Notes under the pieces: model-generated
What the model was told of the DNA's origin: nothing
The model's input: only the letters and a program-made list of their open reading frames with translations
Databases searched by the model: none
Part shown: positions 1 through 10,727 of the stretch, in pieces
How positions within the stretch are numbered: the stretch's first letter is position 1
Layout of the letters: each line of letters begins with the position of its first letter
Translations under genes and position numbers: made by a program
Assembly (NCBI GenBank): GCA_963693315.1
Contig: OY856187.1
Coordinates: 111,825,746 to 111,889,745 of the forward strand
DNA length: 64,000 bases
Source: Diogma glabrata
Lineage: Eukaryota > Arthropoda > Insecta > Diptera > Cylindrotomidae
Direction: 5' to 3'

Positions 1-274
<274 letters not shown>

Positions 275-290
275 GATATGAGATATAACG

Positions 291-1260
291 AAAACGACCG
301 AACTCTCACGGTCGCATTTGCAGAGGTAGATCAAAAAATTTTTCTGTACAAGTGTGTTCTATTAATATCTCAGACGAGTTCGTGAATCAGCAAAATCCAA
401 CACGTGGTTAAGGAACTTGAGCATTTTTTTCTAAAAAAAATTGATTTTTTAAAACCGTTATAACGGCCGTTAGGATACTAATATTTTTAAAAAGATAACA
501 AATTTAAATTTTTTGAAATCTTTTTTATAAATTTACTCTAAAAATAGACCTCTGCAATTAGAGGTTTCTGAGTGAGCGGCTCCAACAAAAAAGTTTGCAA
601 AAAAAAATTTTTTTTGAAACAACCGGCACTCTCACGGTCGCATTTGTGAAGCCAGATCAAAAAACCTTTTCTAAAAATGTGAGTTTTATTAATATCTTGC
701 ACAAGTTCGTACATCAGCCAAATCCGATACAGGGTTAAGAAACTAGAGGCTTTATACTAGAAAAAAACTCTGTTTTTTAGATCCATTATAACGGCCGTTT
801 AAATTCTAATATTTTTAAAAACTTCATAAATTTAGAATCTTTGAAGCCTTTTTAATCAGTTTCTTTAGAAAAAAAGACCTCTGCAATTGGAGGTTTCTGA
901 GTGAGCGGCTCCAACAAAAAAGCTTGTAAAACACAAAATGCGTTTTGAATCAACCGACACTCTCACGGTCGCATTTGTTGAGCCAGATCAAAAACCTTGC
1001 GTAAACATGTGTGTTTTATTAATATCTTGGACAAGTTCGTAAATCAGAAAAATCTGACACATGGTTAAATAACCAGAGGCTTTATACTAGAAAAAAAATT
1101 CGTATTTTTAATCCGTTATAACGACCGTTTGGATACTAATATTTTTAAAAGCTTCATAAATTTAGAATCTGTGGAAACATTTTAATCCGTTTCTTATAAA
1201 AATAAACCTCTGCAGTTAAAGGTTTTTGACTTGTTGGCCTCAACAAAAAAGTTTGCAACA
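291..1260. repeat. Three tandem ~329-bp satellite units
   Basis: The phrase ACTCTCACGGTCGCATTTG recurs at about 302, 631 and 960, a constant 329-bp spacing. The rest of each unit (the AACGGCCGTT segment, the CCTCTGCAATTAGAGG segment, the 'gagtgagcggctccaacaaaaaag' block) is repeated in the same order with point differences. The last unit fades near 1260. No coding potential. The adjoining AT microsatellite may mark the edge of a longer array lying outside the window. Confidence 0.93.
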
Positions 1261-1890
1261 CTCCATAACTACAATTTGCAAAAACCTTATAACAGTCAAT
1301 GAAAAAAAAATAAAAATGTTTGAATAGAAGAAATTAATTTTTTTCTTAGAAATGAACTATTTTGATATTATGTAGTAATTGGACGACATATGATATAGCG
1401 TAGCTGTTTGTGTCATAAATTGTCACACACATATTCTGTGGTAGATTTGATAATTGTTTGTTGCAAAATTGGATAGATATAGTTTTGCTTATACATATGT
1501 AGCTAATTTTCTTTTTAAAATTTGTTCGATATCTGTTTGAAATTAGTTTGTGTTGTTTAAACTAATCTGATACATCAGATTCTACTGCCACACAAAACTG
1601 TCTGATCTCGAAATCTACCTATTTCTAGCGGATATACGTGCCGCTTGGACTTTTTTATATTGAAAAACTTTTATCAAACTTTAAATTAATTTTTTTAATG
1701 ATTTAGTTGGGATAAAAAAACAAATTATATACCAAAATACTTCACCAATATTGAGCTATTTTAAATTGAAAACCGATTTAAAATCGGATCACCCAGTACC
1801 ATTTTATTTACAAAAAAAAACCAACAGTACTTTCGCTTGAAAATAGGTGTATATGTTAGGCGAAAACTTCTTTGAACTGATACTTCGTCC
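1261..1890. other. Unannotated AT-rich spacer
   Basis: I see no gene, repeat array or terminal inverted repeat here. It joins the satellite units to the gypsy relic. Downstream parts of that relic may lie in it, but I cannot recognise them. Confidence 0.5.
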
Positions 1891-1899
1891 CTCGTCCAA

Positions 1900-2372
1900 G
1901 GAATCTCTGTATTTACGAATTTTGGTAGTTGTCTGAAGTTGTTCAATGATCTGCACTCTTTCTTTGATGAATGAATTGGGTAGATGGGTGACCTATTTCA
2001 AAAACGTCGTGAATTAAAATTTCTATATTGGAAGTACCAAATTGTTATTTCTTTATTCAGAAAGTTTTTGGAATAATTGTTGCAGATGCACTTTGTGTTC
2101 TACCAATCTATAATTGAACACTAGAAGATCGTCAATGTAAATAAACATAAAAACGTTGAAACGATTGGCATGTTTTCCTCAAACAAAATGGCGTGCGAAT
2201 GAATTCATAAAGACCAAATGGACTCGTTATCGCTTATGTATGAATGTTTTCTTTTACCTTTTATGTGATTAGAAATGGTATGAGAATAGAAATGTTTTCG
2301 AAGTTTTGGATGTTTGGTATCGGCTTACTGTTAGGTATTGTAATAGTGTTTAATTGACGAAAATTTACGCTC
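1900..2372 (-). pseudogene. Ty3/gypsy reverse transcriptase relic
   Basis: Read on the minus strand, the segment gives typical Ty3/gypsy RT phrases in shifting frames. First comes NFRQLNTITIPNSKPIPNIQ (minus strand, from about 2369), then FGLYEFIRTPF (about 2230), then the catalytic box as YIDD with codons at 2128-2139, then a block resembling the RT tail. RT copies RNA into cDNA for retrotransposition. The reading frame is broken by several indels, so this is a dead copy. The family call rests on the order of these motifs. No LTRs were located next to it. It is not the same fragment as the gypsy relic at 40-42 kb, since different RT sections survive in each. Confidence 0.75.
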
Positions 2373-2399
2373 TAAGAAATACAATAATTTTCAGTCTTC

Positions 2400-3270
2400 C
2401 TAGCGACCATATGTAATGGTGATGAGATGAGACTGGAGATGAAGATGGTTCACAAAAGCCGATGCAAACCGTATTATCAAATGCCTACTTTCATGGCTCC
2501 GCCATGGAGATATATTATTTAACCATGTGTAGGACTCAAAAATCGTATTTTGGATTTTGTATATCAGAATAGAATTTCCTATAATTTTACTGCTGACTTT
2601 ACACCATACTGTTTAACGATTGACACGTTTGCACCGGCGCTTGTTGCATCTACCGAAAGCGTGTTCTCCGTTTTAAGAAATCGTTTATTTTTTTTATTGG
2701 AGGGCCTTGAGAGTTACAGTTCAAGTATCACTGCGACCTGAAGCCCTTGTGTGCTCACCCTGACTGTGTTATTAGTCAGTCGTCGTCTATGCCGTTGCTG
2801 GTAGTATTTTGTAATCCAAGTTGAAACTTTTAATAAAATTAATTAGCTCAATTGGAGTGACGTGTTGTGGTAGTTGAAATGTTAGTCTTCTACGGCCAAG
2901 TTGGTTGTTTCTGTGCCAAGAGAGTTCTGGACAGCTGCAGATGACGTGTTTCATCGTTTCCGCGTCCGAGTAGCAGAATCTACACCTGTCGGAAACAATA
3001 AGTTTCTTAAATCTGCAACCAAACTGAATTTAGATAAATTCACTTCTAAGATAGGACGAAAAACATCTGCGATTGTGAAAACGTGAAAAAAAAATTCATA
3101 GCGAAGGTCTTAATCTATTCTTAATATCTTTGTTTCAAACCTTTTTGCTTTTTTGATAAAACCGTTTGCAGTTGAAATGTAATTGGTTGAATGACATTCT
3201 TGTAATTGTTAAATGTGCTTGGTATGACGGTGGTCGCCTGGAGGATGTGGTAGCGTAAGTATTCGGTGGA
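2400..3270. other. Region with two short unrecognised ORFs
   Basis: Somewhat less AT-rich than its neighbours, with open frames of 63 codons (2550-2741, plus) and 61 codons (2901-3086, plus). Neither translation shows a motif I recognise. They could be remnants of the same retroelement as the RT relic at 1.9-2.4 kb, or chance ORFs. Confidence 0.3.
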
Positions 3271-4300
3271 TATGAGCTATAAATACCGTCTACGGCGGTA
3301 CGAGGTTTGCGGAGTGGTGAAAAGGAGGGACCTCTCTTGTGAAATAAAAGGTACTGGAAAATTTAGAATAAGCGCTTCTTTTCGGATAAGGAGAGTGTTT
3401 TGTTTGGGCTAATGTACTATACCCGGGCGAGATATACATTTTCAAAGTCAAATATAGGAACATAAAGTACCCTTTTACGAAAGTCTACAATCAACAGTTT
3501 AACACTATACTGTGCCGGAACAAGTTGTCACTCCCTTAACTTCGAACATATTAAAACAAAACATTTGAAACAAAATTCACCCTTTTACGAAACGTTGTAA
3601 AGATTAAATGAAAACTTTAGCGGTCCGTTATTTTAAAAATATTATGTGGAGAGGACTGAGAGGAGAAAATTTGAAACAAAATTATTTTTTACCTGGGTAA
3701 TTATAATAGGTGATATGATATGTAATTTTAAATATATTTTAAAATATTTTAAATATATGATAGGCAACCGACCACCATAACTAATATTAATGGTGACTGA
3801 TCTTCTGTCAAATCGTTTTTTTGTTTGTTTGTTTTCCTTTATTTCTCTGAGAGAGAAACCGGTTCGTCATCCCAAAGACGTGCGAAAATTTTTCATTTGA
3901 TTTAAAATTGTACAATTATTGCAAATTTCTTTTAAATCTATAAGAAAAAAACCTACCACAAAAAATAATAGTTTCTCCCTCACTGCTACTATATAAAAAG
4001 AAATAAGAAAAATGACAGATTAGGATTTGATTCTAACCAAACATATAAATTTTAATTTTTTATCTATTAAAAATAAACTACGCAATAATGAAAAGTTGGT
4101 CGCCAGCTAGTTTTCATAATATACTTTCAGGATGTATACATAACTTAAATATTTGAACATTGGCATTATAAAATAATAAAATATTCACTATTATAAAATC
4201 ACTGGAAATAACCCTAGTAACAGAGAATTAGTGAATTCATACAATAGTTCATCATGAAAATCATCATTACCTATTCAATGAAACGTATATGAGCTTGTGA
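3271..4300. other. Unannotated intergenic sequence
   Basis: AT-rich, no ORF of note and no clear inverted repeats. A short GC-richer patch near 3285-3310 contains a small imperfect palindrome around 'accgtctacggcggtac'. I see nothing else. Confidence 0.5.
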
Positions 4301-4379
4301 TGTGAATTCACTTATTTACTTTTGTATACGCTCTTCTCTTCTAATGAATGTTTCAATGAAAACCATGCTGAACTTCATT

Positions 4380-4560
4380 ATGAATATCAGTATTATGGAA
4401 CTCATGAAGTTATTGATGAATATCAGTATTATGGAACTCATGAAGTTATTGATGAATATCAGTATTATGGAACGCATGAAGTTATTAATGAATATCAGTA
4501 TTATGGAACGCATGAAGTTATTGATGAATATCTATCGGAAACTCATGAACGATAAAACAG
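4380..4560 (+). repeat. 36-bp tandem repeat, ~4 copies
   Basis: A 36-bp unit containing GAATATCAGTATTATGGAA is repeated about four times, with diverged half units on either side. The unit is a multiple of three and free of stops, so both strands show spurious ORFs of 65-89 codons with a 12-residue period (for example DEYQYYGTHEVI). Flanking ATG-rich sequence up to about 4700 has weaker copies of the words TCATGAA and TGATGAA. I read it as a minisatellite, not a gene. Confidence 0.9.
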
Positions 4561-4699
4561 TGAGTTCATGAATGATCAATGAACTTCATCAGGGTTTTCA
4601 CTACCAACAAACCGACGAAATAATTAGTGAATTTTCATAAAAGATTCATCACTGATGAAATGATAGAGTTCATTTGCAAATTTCAGCAGGCACTTCGCT

Positions 4700-5199
4700 A
4701 CTATCGAATAGTCGAACTCATTGATTACTTATTTGTTATAATCGAAATCAATTATGGAGTTAGTGAAATCAATGTGAACATAGAGCGTAAAACCCGTACA
4801 GAATATTTAGAATAAAAATAGCATAGAACACAGAATAAAATATAGAACAAATGAAAATTGTGGTATTTTAAAAGCCATTTTCATGTTTTAAACTAGAGTT
4901 TTATTAATTATAAATTTTTTGAGGCATTAAAATTAATTTAATAAAGCATTAATATTTTTTAAAGAGATGGTTCTTCCTTCTTCCTCTATGATTTAGTCAC
5001 GTCAATTTTTTCCTGAAATTAAAAACTATTATAACAAAAAATTATTGTTGTGCAGCTTCTTCGATTTTCTGTACCGTTAATCACTGATTTGTATATTGTT
5101 TTTCAACACAATATTTCAGTTTTAACCAAAAACTGACAAAAATCACAAAGTTGCACCTCTAAACGTAAAAACAAAACTAGAAAAAATTTGTTGACTATA
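4700..5199. other. Unannotated AT-rich sequence
   Basis: No supportable gene or repeat. A 62-codon ORF at 4627-4815 has no recognisable motif and continues out of the minisatellite. Confidence 0.45.
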
Positions 5200-5294
5200 G
5201 GTGCGTTCGATTTGACTGAAACAACTGAAAAAACAACAACAATTGCATGTAATTTTTCAGTTGCTTCAGTTGTTTCAGTCAAATCGAACACGGC
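5200..5294. mobile_element. 95-bp hairpin MITE, copy 1
   Basis: Left arm GTGCGTTCGATTTGACTGAA and right arm TTCAGTCAAATCGAACACGG are inverted complements with one or two mismatches over about 30 bp. They enclose a short core with 'acaacaacaattgcat'. A second copy with the same arms and length lies at 8603-8697, inside another element, which shows it is mobile. It is too short to encode anything and must use proteins supplied elsewhere. Confidence 0.85.
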
Positions 5295-6780
5295 TTATGT
5301 TTACAAAATATATCAAAAAGAATCATAAAATGCAATGAGACTTGAGAGTAAAGAGAGGGAGTGAAAAATGTTAGTTGCTGATAATTATCATGAAAGTAAT
5401 TAAGAACTTCATCAAAATATTCATCGCAGGATCACTTATTTATTTCTTTTAAGAAATACAATGAAAATATCATCAATACTTCAATATTTTTTGCTTATCT
5501 GTAGTTGTTTAATATTTTTTTTTTAAATTGTATTAGTAAACTGGTGAACAATTTCTACTAGGGAACACAATAAATGTAAAATACTCTCGTAATTATTTTC
5601 ATTCATTTTATAAAAATTAGCACAACTAAAAATAATAGAATGTACTTTTTGTTTCGTTTTAAATTATTTAATTGTTTTTAATTTATAATTTAATACAATA
5701 GTTGGTTGTTGTAAATAAACAGAAATCCAAATGGCGAAATGAGAAATTGAATATGACATTTTTGTGAACACGATTTCTTATGTCTCTCTTCACACAATTT
5801 TAAAGTTATGTTCTCTCTATATTTATATATACTCTAAGATGATAGGCAATTTTTTTTTGTTAGTTGAAAATAAAATTCTGTTTTTAAGAAGGATATTCAC
5901 GTAGAATAAATAATCTTAGAATAGCTACATTTTGCTGCATTATATTGATAGTTTATTAAGAAAAATGAAAAAAATATAGAGCGTGATAACTGCCTGTCCC
6001 ACAGTAGACAAATCAATTGATTTGCTTAACCATTCATTCGTTGGCATTAAATTGACTACAATTTTGCCTCCAACAATTGTAATAGGTGACTTCAATGTTT
6101 TTTTCATAAATTTTCTCAAACTCATAGCTATCCTACTATTTGCAACAACTAAATTAGCCTAGAAAAATTCATGACCCAGCGTTGAAGCTAAAATAATTGA
6201 TAATATCTTTTATCCACGACTGCTATAGAATATATGTTTTCTATATGTATGTCTTCCATTGTAATGTTAGACATTCTCTCACTTGTTGTAGAATATACCG
6301 ATCGTTAATATTCCATAGCTCGTTAAGTTTTCTTCCTAACAAAATCAATAAATTTCATTCAATGACATACATATAATGTTTCTTTAATTGTGTAGGAAAA
6401 AACAGTTATACATAACGTATAATAAAGTTTAACCGTGCATTCACAATGAAAAAACTTTTAATCATGAAAATTGGGCATTTTTTTGTTATTAATTTTTAAT
6501 AGTAGAACAATGCTTTAAAATGTTATGTTTGAAATGAAATGAAATTTATAAGATAAAAATTAAGATGAGTTAAAAGTATTTCAAAAATAATTTTTTTTCT
6601 CAAAATTATTTTCATACAAACTTAAATTTCATGAGTAAAAGTTTTATCACTGTGCATGCACCGCAATAAAATGTTTATATTCATTTGTTTTAAATTTATA
6701 CGAAACAACATTGTACGAGCGTATATATTCATTTGTCAATTCAAATTTAAATTAAAACGTTGTTAAAAAAGTATCGAAAA
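5295..6780. other. Unannotated AT-rich sequence upstream of the Crypton
   Basis: No recognisable gene. A 61-codon minus-strand ORF at 5940-6125 has no known motif. The words 'atccacgactgc' near 6211 and its complement near 7985 are the only shared marks I saw on either side of the Crypton; they may be coincidental. The amino-terminal exons of the Crypton should lie here if present, but I could not identify them. Confidence 0.45.
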
Positions 6781-6890
6781 TGAATTATCGAAGTAACAAT
6801 ATTATTAATTTAACACCACCAGAAATTAACGTTCTCTAAATTTATTGCCGGAAAAATCCAGAAAAGTATACACATATACATTTTTTTTAG

Positions 6891-7725
6891 AATGGAAAAG
6901 TGCAAAAAAAGCAGATTCGTTTTAGAAAATATAAATGTTTTCCTTACTAACGCACCTGATGATAGATACCTGGCAACAAAGGTAAAAACTATCTATATAT
7001 ATTTTGTAACAATTATATACAAACAACGATTTATTTATTATTTAGGTTACTTTAATATTGGGAGTAATGGGTGCTTGTCGGTGTAATGAAATGTACACAA
7101 TGAAAACTTGTGATTTACAAGATCTTGGGTCAGCTTTTCTGATAAATGTACCAGAAACCATAACAAAAATTACTAGAAAATTTACAGTCACTGGAGAGTT
7201 TTACAAAATTTGTAAAAATTACTTAATTAAACGGCCATCTAAGTCGCATAGTAACAAAGTACGAAGTAATAGTATGAAGTACTATTTTTAAACTACCAAA
7301 ACGGTAAATGCACTATACAAAGAATCCGGATCAATAAGTTTAACAAAATGGGCAAAGAAATTGCGTTTTTTTTGGAACTACCAGATTCAGAACAATATTC
7401 TGGACACACATTTCGCAGATCTTCCGCAACAATATTATTTGATGCTGGTGGGTATATAACAACCCTAAAAAGACATGGTGGATGGAAGTCCACATCAGTT
7501 GCCGAAGGGTACATCGATGTTTCGATACGGAACAAAAATGACCCAGCTAAAAAAATAGCTGATTCAATTTTAATAAATACAACTGGTGAAAACAGTAGTG
7601 TCCAGAATAATACATTCGATATAAATTCAATATGGAATAACCAAAGTAATGTATTTGATATAAATTCAATTCCAGGCATTATTTTAACGAATTGTTTCAA
7701 CGTTACGATAAATATCAATAAATGA
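6891..7725 (+). pseudogene. Crypton-type tyrosine recombinase (one intron, one frameshift)
   Basis: Encodes the catalytic part of a Crypton tyrosine recombinase, which cuts and rejoins DNA through a covalent tyrosine link. Exon A (6891-6981) follows an acceptor-like TTTTTTTTAG ending at 6890. Intron 6982-7045 (GT...AG, 64 bp, phase 0). Exon B 7046-7291. The frame then slips at a T run (7285-7289), where one missing T explains both the premature stop at 7289-7291 and the continuation in another frame to 7725. Catalytic residues visible: Arg in GACRCNEM (codon 7070-7072), His and Arg in GHTFRR, His in KRHGGW, and the tyrosine in EGYI (codon 7510-7512). The protein is truncated: the N-terminal DNA-binding region is not identified. 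The tail after about residue 70 of the last segment is Asn/Ile-rich and unremarkable. A single frameshift and preserved active site suggest a fairly recent death, or a sequencing error. The family call is made from motif order and the phrase TLKRHGGWKS. Confidence 0.85.
6982..7045 (+). other. Crypton intron
   Basis: GTAAAA at the 5' border and TTATTTAG at the 3' border. Removing it joins ATK to VTLILG in the same frame, matching the usual recombinase sequence. The size is typical of short dipteran introns. Confidence 0.8.
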
Positions 7726-8024
7726 TTTATTATTGTATTATAAATATTGTTTTATTATGTAGATTGTAGAAAAGGTTCACTCGATAACCTACTGAAAATT
7801 TTTAGTTTACACATTTATTAAAATGTATTGACTTACGCACAGAAAATGTTGCATGCAAATTTAACGAAAATGTTTTTCTATGATGTTTTTATGTATTTCA
7901 TTTTGTATATATGTATTAGTAAATATTCATTACTATGGTTTATAAAATTTAGCAGAAAACTGCAAATTATAGGAAATATTTTGCAGTCGTGGATATAATA
8001 GCATCTTGTATTCGCTTAGGATGA
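7726..8024. other. Spacer downstream of the Crypton
   Basis: AT-rich, no coding evidence. No polyadenylation site can be assigned with confidence. Confidence 0.4.
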
Positions 8025-8101
8025 TAGCAATTCTTCACTCGGATGATTCCCTCCACTCACTACGCTCGTTTCGGGAAATTTCATCCTCGTGAAGAATTGC
8101 C
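8025..8101. repeat. Short imperfect palindrome
   Basis: 'agcaattcttcactcgga' on the left and 'atcctcgtgaagaattgc' on the right are inverted complements around a centre containing 'cactcactacgctcg'. It could be a tiny MITE or a solitary hairpin. No second copy was seen in the window. Confidence 0.5.
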
Positions 8102-8438
8102 TTCATTCTTAGCTCACACAAGAATCTACTATTCCAATATACATGATTTAGATGCTGACGTTATTAAAACATTCTTTGGCTACCATAAACAAATATGGGT
8201 AGGATTCAACCCAACGTTAAACTATATTTACAAAAACTCTAATATTATAAAACAATTTGTTTACCCACTACCACCTACGCTGCTAACGTGTTTGATTGTT
8301 TACTTAAATTTTGGACAGTGTAGGTTAAACAGTTTAGGTACAAGGCTACACTTGACGTTCCAAAAATCAAGGTTAAGAGAAATTGTACACGCTCTGGTGA
8401 AATATGAACTGAAATATGAACTGAAAAAATTGAAGTAA
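8043..8438 (+). CDS. Unrecognised 131-codon ORF (doubtful)
   Basis: An open frame of 131 codons, less biased than random AT-rich DNA, but with no domain I recognise. Its first codons lie inside the small palindrome at 8025-8101, and its last codons run into the end of the TA-type MITE at about 8419, so neither end looks like a natural gene boundary. It could be a remnant of a coding exon or a chance ORF. No transmembrane segment or signal peptide is evident. Confidence 0.2.
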   Translation: MIPSTHYARFGKFHPREELPSFLAHTRIYYSNIHDLDADVIKTFFGYHKQIWVGFNPTLNYIYKNSNIIKQFVYPLPPTLLTCLIVYLNFGQCRLNSLGTRLHLTFQKSRLREIVHALVKYELKYELKKLK

Positions 8439-8602
8439 TGACAATCTCATCTCGAAGTTTATATTATTCAAACAATGAAAAAATATTTGCAAACAATATC
8501 ACCGTGATTGGGATAACTACATGAAAACATTTTCTTAACAACGGCATGATGTTTATTTAAAATTTAAAGTGCTATATCCGATATAACAGTAGTTGAATAA
8601 AA

Positions 8603-8697
8603 GGTGCGTTCGATTTGACCGAAACAACTGAAAAAACAACAACAATTGCATTCAATTTTTCAGTTGATTCAGTTGCTTCGGTCAAATCGAACACGGC
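8603..8697. mobile_element. 95-bp hairpin MITE, copy 2
   Basis: Same arms as copy 1 at 5200-5294 (GGTGCGTTCGATTTGAC on the left, GTCAAATCGAACACGGC on the right). Comparison with the unbroken host MITE at 61143 shows this stretch is an insertion, with about TAA or TAAA repeated at the two edges. Confidence 0.88.
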
Positions 8698-8795
8698 TAA
8701 AGTTTATAACTATTTTCATGAAAAAAAATTTCTTTGGCACTGCAAGTATATCATGAATTTTTCATTTTAAAATTGAGGTATTTGAGATCAATTGA

Positions 8796-9824
8796 ACGGC
8801 TGAGTAGAAAAAGGATAATATTCCAAAAATACGAAAAATTAACTGAGATAGCTATTTTGTAGTTGAATGTCGACTTCGTTTAATGAGCGTATAACGAATT
8901 ATATTCCATTGAAACTACGTTTATAAATTTAGCCTTGAGTTTACGCTGAGTGGAAAAAAGATAATATTCCACTCATTGTCGTACTAGCTAGAACGTTTGG
9001 TTTATTTTCGTCTATTTTTAGTAATACGACGACACCAACGACAATGATTGTCGTTGTTTTTTTTTATATTTTTGCAGTTGTCAGTTTTCAAAAGTATTTA
9101 AAAAAACCAGCGACTGATAAAGAAAAAAAGGTGAAAAGTTCAGTATAAGCCAGTACAGACACTTGGTATATAAAAGTGAACTAAAAGGGTATTGAAGGTA
9201 AACCTTTATTGAAACCTTTATTGACGGTCTTCTAAGTTTAACTTTTAAACTCAATAAAACAAAATAAGTGCTGTTCCCGGAAGATAAAATCTATCAAGAC
9301 AAAGTTGCAGTCAACCCCAAAAAGATTCAGGATATATCAAAAGACAATACATTCCGCAAGAATATCAAGGATTCTATGATGAAATTTTGAACCTGCCCTC
9401 CTTTTGAACCTGCCCACCTCGAATTAAGATTTTAGAAACCTATCAATTATTATTTTAATGTAACAACTTCAATTATTTTTAAAATGTATATTATATTTAA
9501 ACTGAAATAAGACAGTACTTTTAAATACTTTTGTACTAAACAAAGCCTTTTATTGAGAATAAAATGAAGTTTTAAAATTATTTTAAGATCTTATTATTAA
9601 AGTGAGTGGAAATCGAATAATATTCCAGCACTTTATAAGTTTTATATATATCAAAAAAAAATTATCACGATACCATATTTTAGGAGGTTAAAGGTTGGAT
9701 ATAAATAAGCATTTTCTGTTTACATAAAATTAAAATTCAAATAAAAATGAACGAAATAAAAAGTTTTTTTAAATTTTCCGAAAATTGGGTGTTGAGGAAT
9801 ATTAACCTTTTTCTACTCAGCCGT
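8796..9824. mobile_element. 1029-bp TIR transposon with 8-bp TSD (TCAATTGA)
   Basis: Ends ACGGCTGAGTAGAAAAAGG and the inverted complement CCTTTTTCTACTCAGCCGT. Flanked by TCAATTGA at 8788-8795 and 9825-9832. The empty site is seen in the MITE copy at 61 kb. An 8-bp duplication fits the hAT or P superfamilies; the terminal bases are not the usual hAT CAG, so I leave it unassigned. The motif 'gataatattcca' is repeated just inside both ends (near 8813, 8960 and 9617), as transposase-binding repeats often are. Internal positions 9265-9400 hold a decayed coding tail. Confidence 0.88.
9265..9400 (+). pseudogene. Decayed transposase C-terminal fragment
   Basis: The plus strand reads EDKIYQDKVAVNPKKIQDI and, after a frame change, YIPQEYQGFYDEILNLP. 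That reads like a real protein tail and not random AT-rich DNA. It sits inside the 1029-bp TIR element, so I infer it is what is left of that element's own transposase. I cannot name the family from this piece. Confidence 0.45.
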
Positions 9825-9999
9825 TCAATTGAACTATATTTTATTTTCACATAAACTTTACGTATGATTGTCTCAACTACATCGTTCTATAATTGTACAG
9901 TTGTTGAAACAATTTCGTAGTTCTATTCGTCATATCTGCCCCCACGGTGATGTTGTGACAACTGTATTTCGATTGGCAATGAAACATGTTTTTTCAGTG

Positions 10000-10338
10000 T
10001 GGATATCCGAAAACTTTTCAAACCGAATGATGTTTCATTATTCTTGCAATTAAAGGTCTAAGCAACATTATATTTCAAAGATATTGTTACGGTTACATAT
10101 AGCAAAATCAAAAAAACCACAACAATAAATGAATGAAATAGATATAATTGTTGTTGAATTTACAGTTACGGGACAGGTAAAACTTATTTCTTATTTTGAT
10201 TAAAGAAACATTCCGGATTATAGATGTTTAGAATAACGATCAATTTTTCAAGATTCAAAAGGATAGTATTTAAACAGAGAGAAGTAATTAGTAATTTTCT
10301 CAGACAAAAGTAATTAGTTTTATTTTAATCTGCGATGG
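10000..10338. other. Unannotated spacer
   Basis: No gene or repeat recognised between the end of the MITE and the solo LTR. Confidence 0.4.
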
Positions 10339-10727
10339 TGTAAACACGGCGATAGTAGAAATAGTCTAACTGGATTGTCAAATGAATTAATAAATTCACT
10401 GTCAAATTGTCAAATGAAGTAAATAGAAGTATTTGTAAATAAAGTTTTAAGCGTTATTTAATAGAAATATCTTGTGTATTATTCTGGATTCTGTGTTTGA
10501 AGTGTAAATTTCTACAATCAACCGTTGGAGTTTTTGAATCTGTTGAATATTCTTATTAAAGAATATTCTTTGCAGAATTGTTTTCCTACTGTTGTGAAAC
10601 AATAATTGTGTTGAGTATTTTATAAAACCGGTGTTTTGCTTACTAATCAGTGATCGAATCTAGAAGGAGAATTGGGGAACTACGTTTATCGAAGTCGAAT
10701 TCAAAGTAAGGTTAGAAAAACTTGACA
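10339..10727 (+). mobile_element. Solo LTR of a Ty3/gypsy element
   Basis: The second half (about 10620-10727), with 'ttactaatcagtgatcgaa' and 'caaagtaaggtt', matches the inverted complement of 40169-40275, the 3' LTR of the gypsy relic at 40-42 kb. It begins TGTAAACACGGCGAT and ends CTTGACA, close to the TGT...ACA rule. No coding region follows, so this is probably a product of LTR-LTR recombination. No clean target duplication is visible. Confidence 0.75.

Larger units (their letters stand above)
8419..9999. mobile_element. TA-type MITE copy, interrupted by two insertions
   Basis: The sequence follows, almost base for base, the unbroken 461-bp copy at 61143-61603. It starts at 'ctgaaaaaattgaagtaatgaca' and ends 'ttttttcagtg'. 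Relative to that copy it contains a 95-bp hairpin at 8603-8697 and a 1029-bp TIR element at 8796-9824. The left terminus has decayed (GAACTG in place of CACTG). Non-coding; mobilised in trans. Confidence 0.88.

Noticed and set aside
4302..4571. ORFs of 65-89 codons with a 12-residue period
   Set aside because: Products of the 36-bp tandem repeat, open on both strands.
7293..7718. 141-codon minus-strand ORF
   Set aside because: Antisense to the Crypton recombinase, whose sense strand carries the catalytic motifs.
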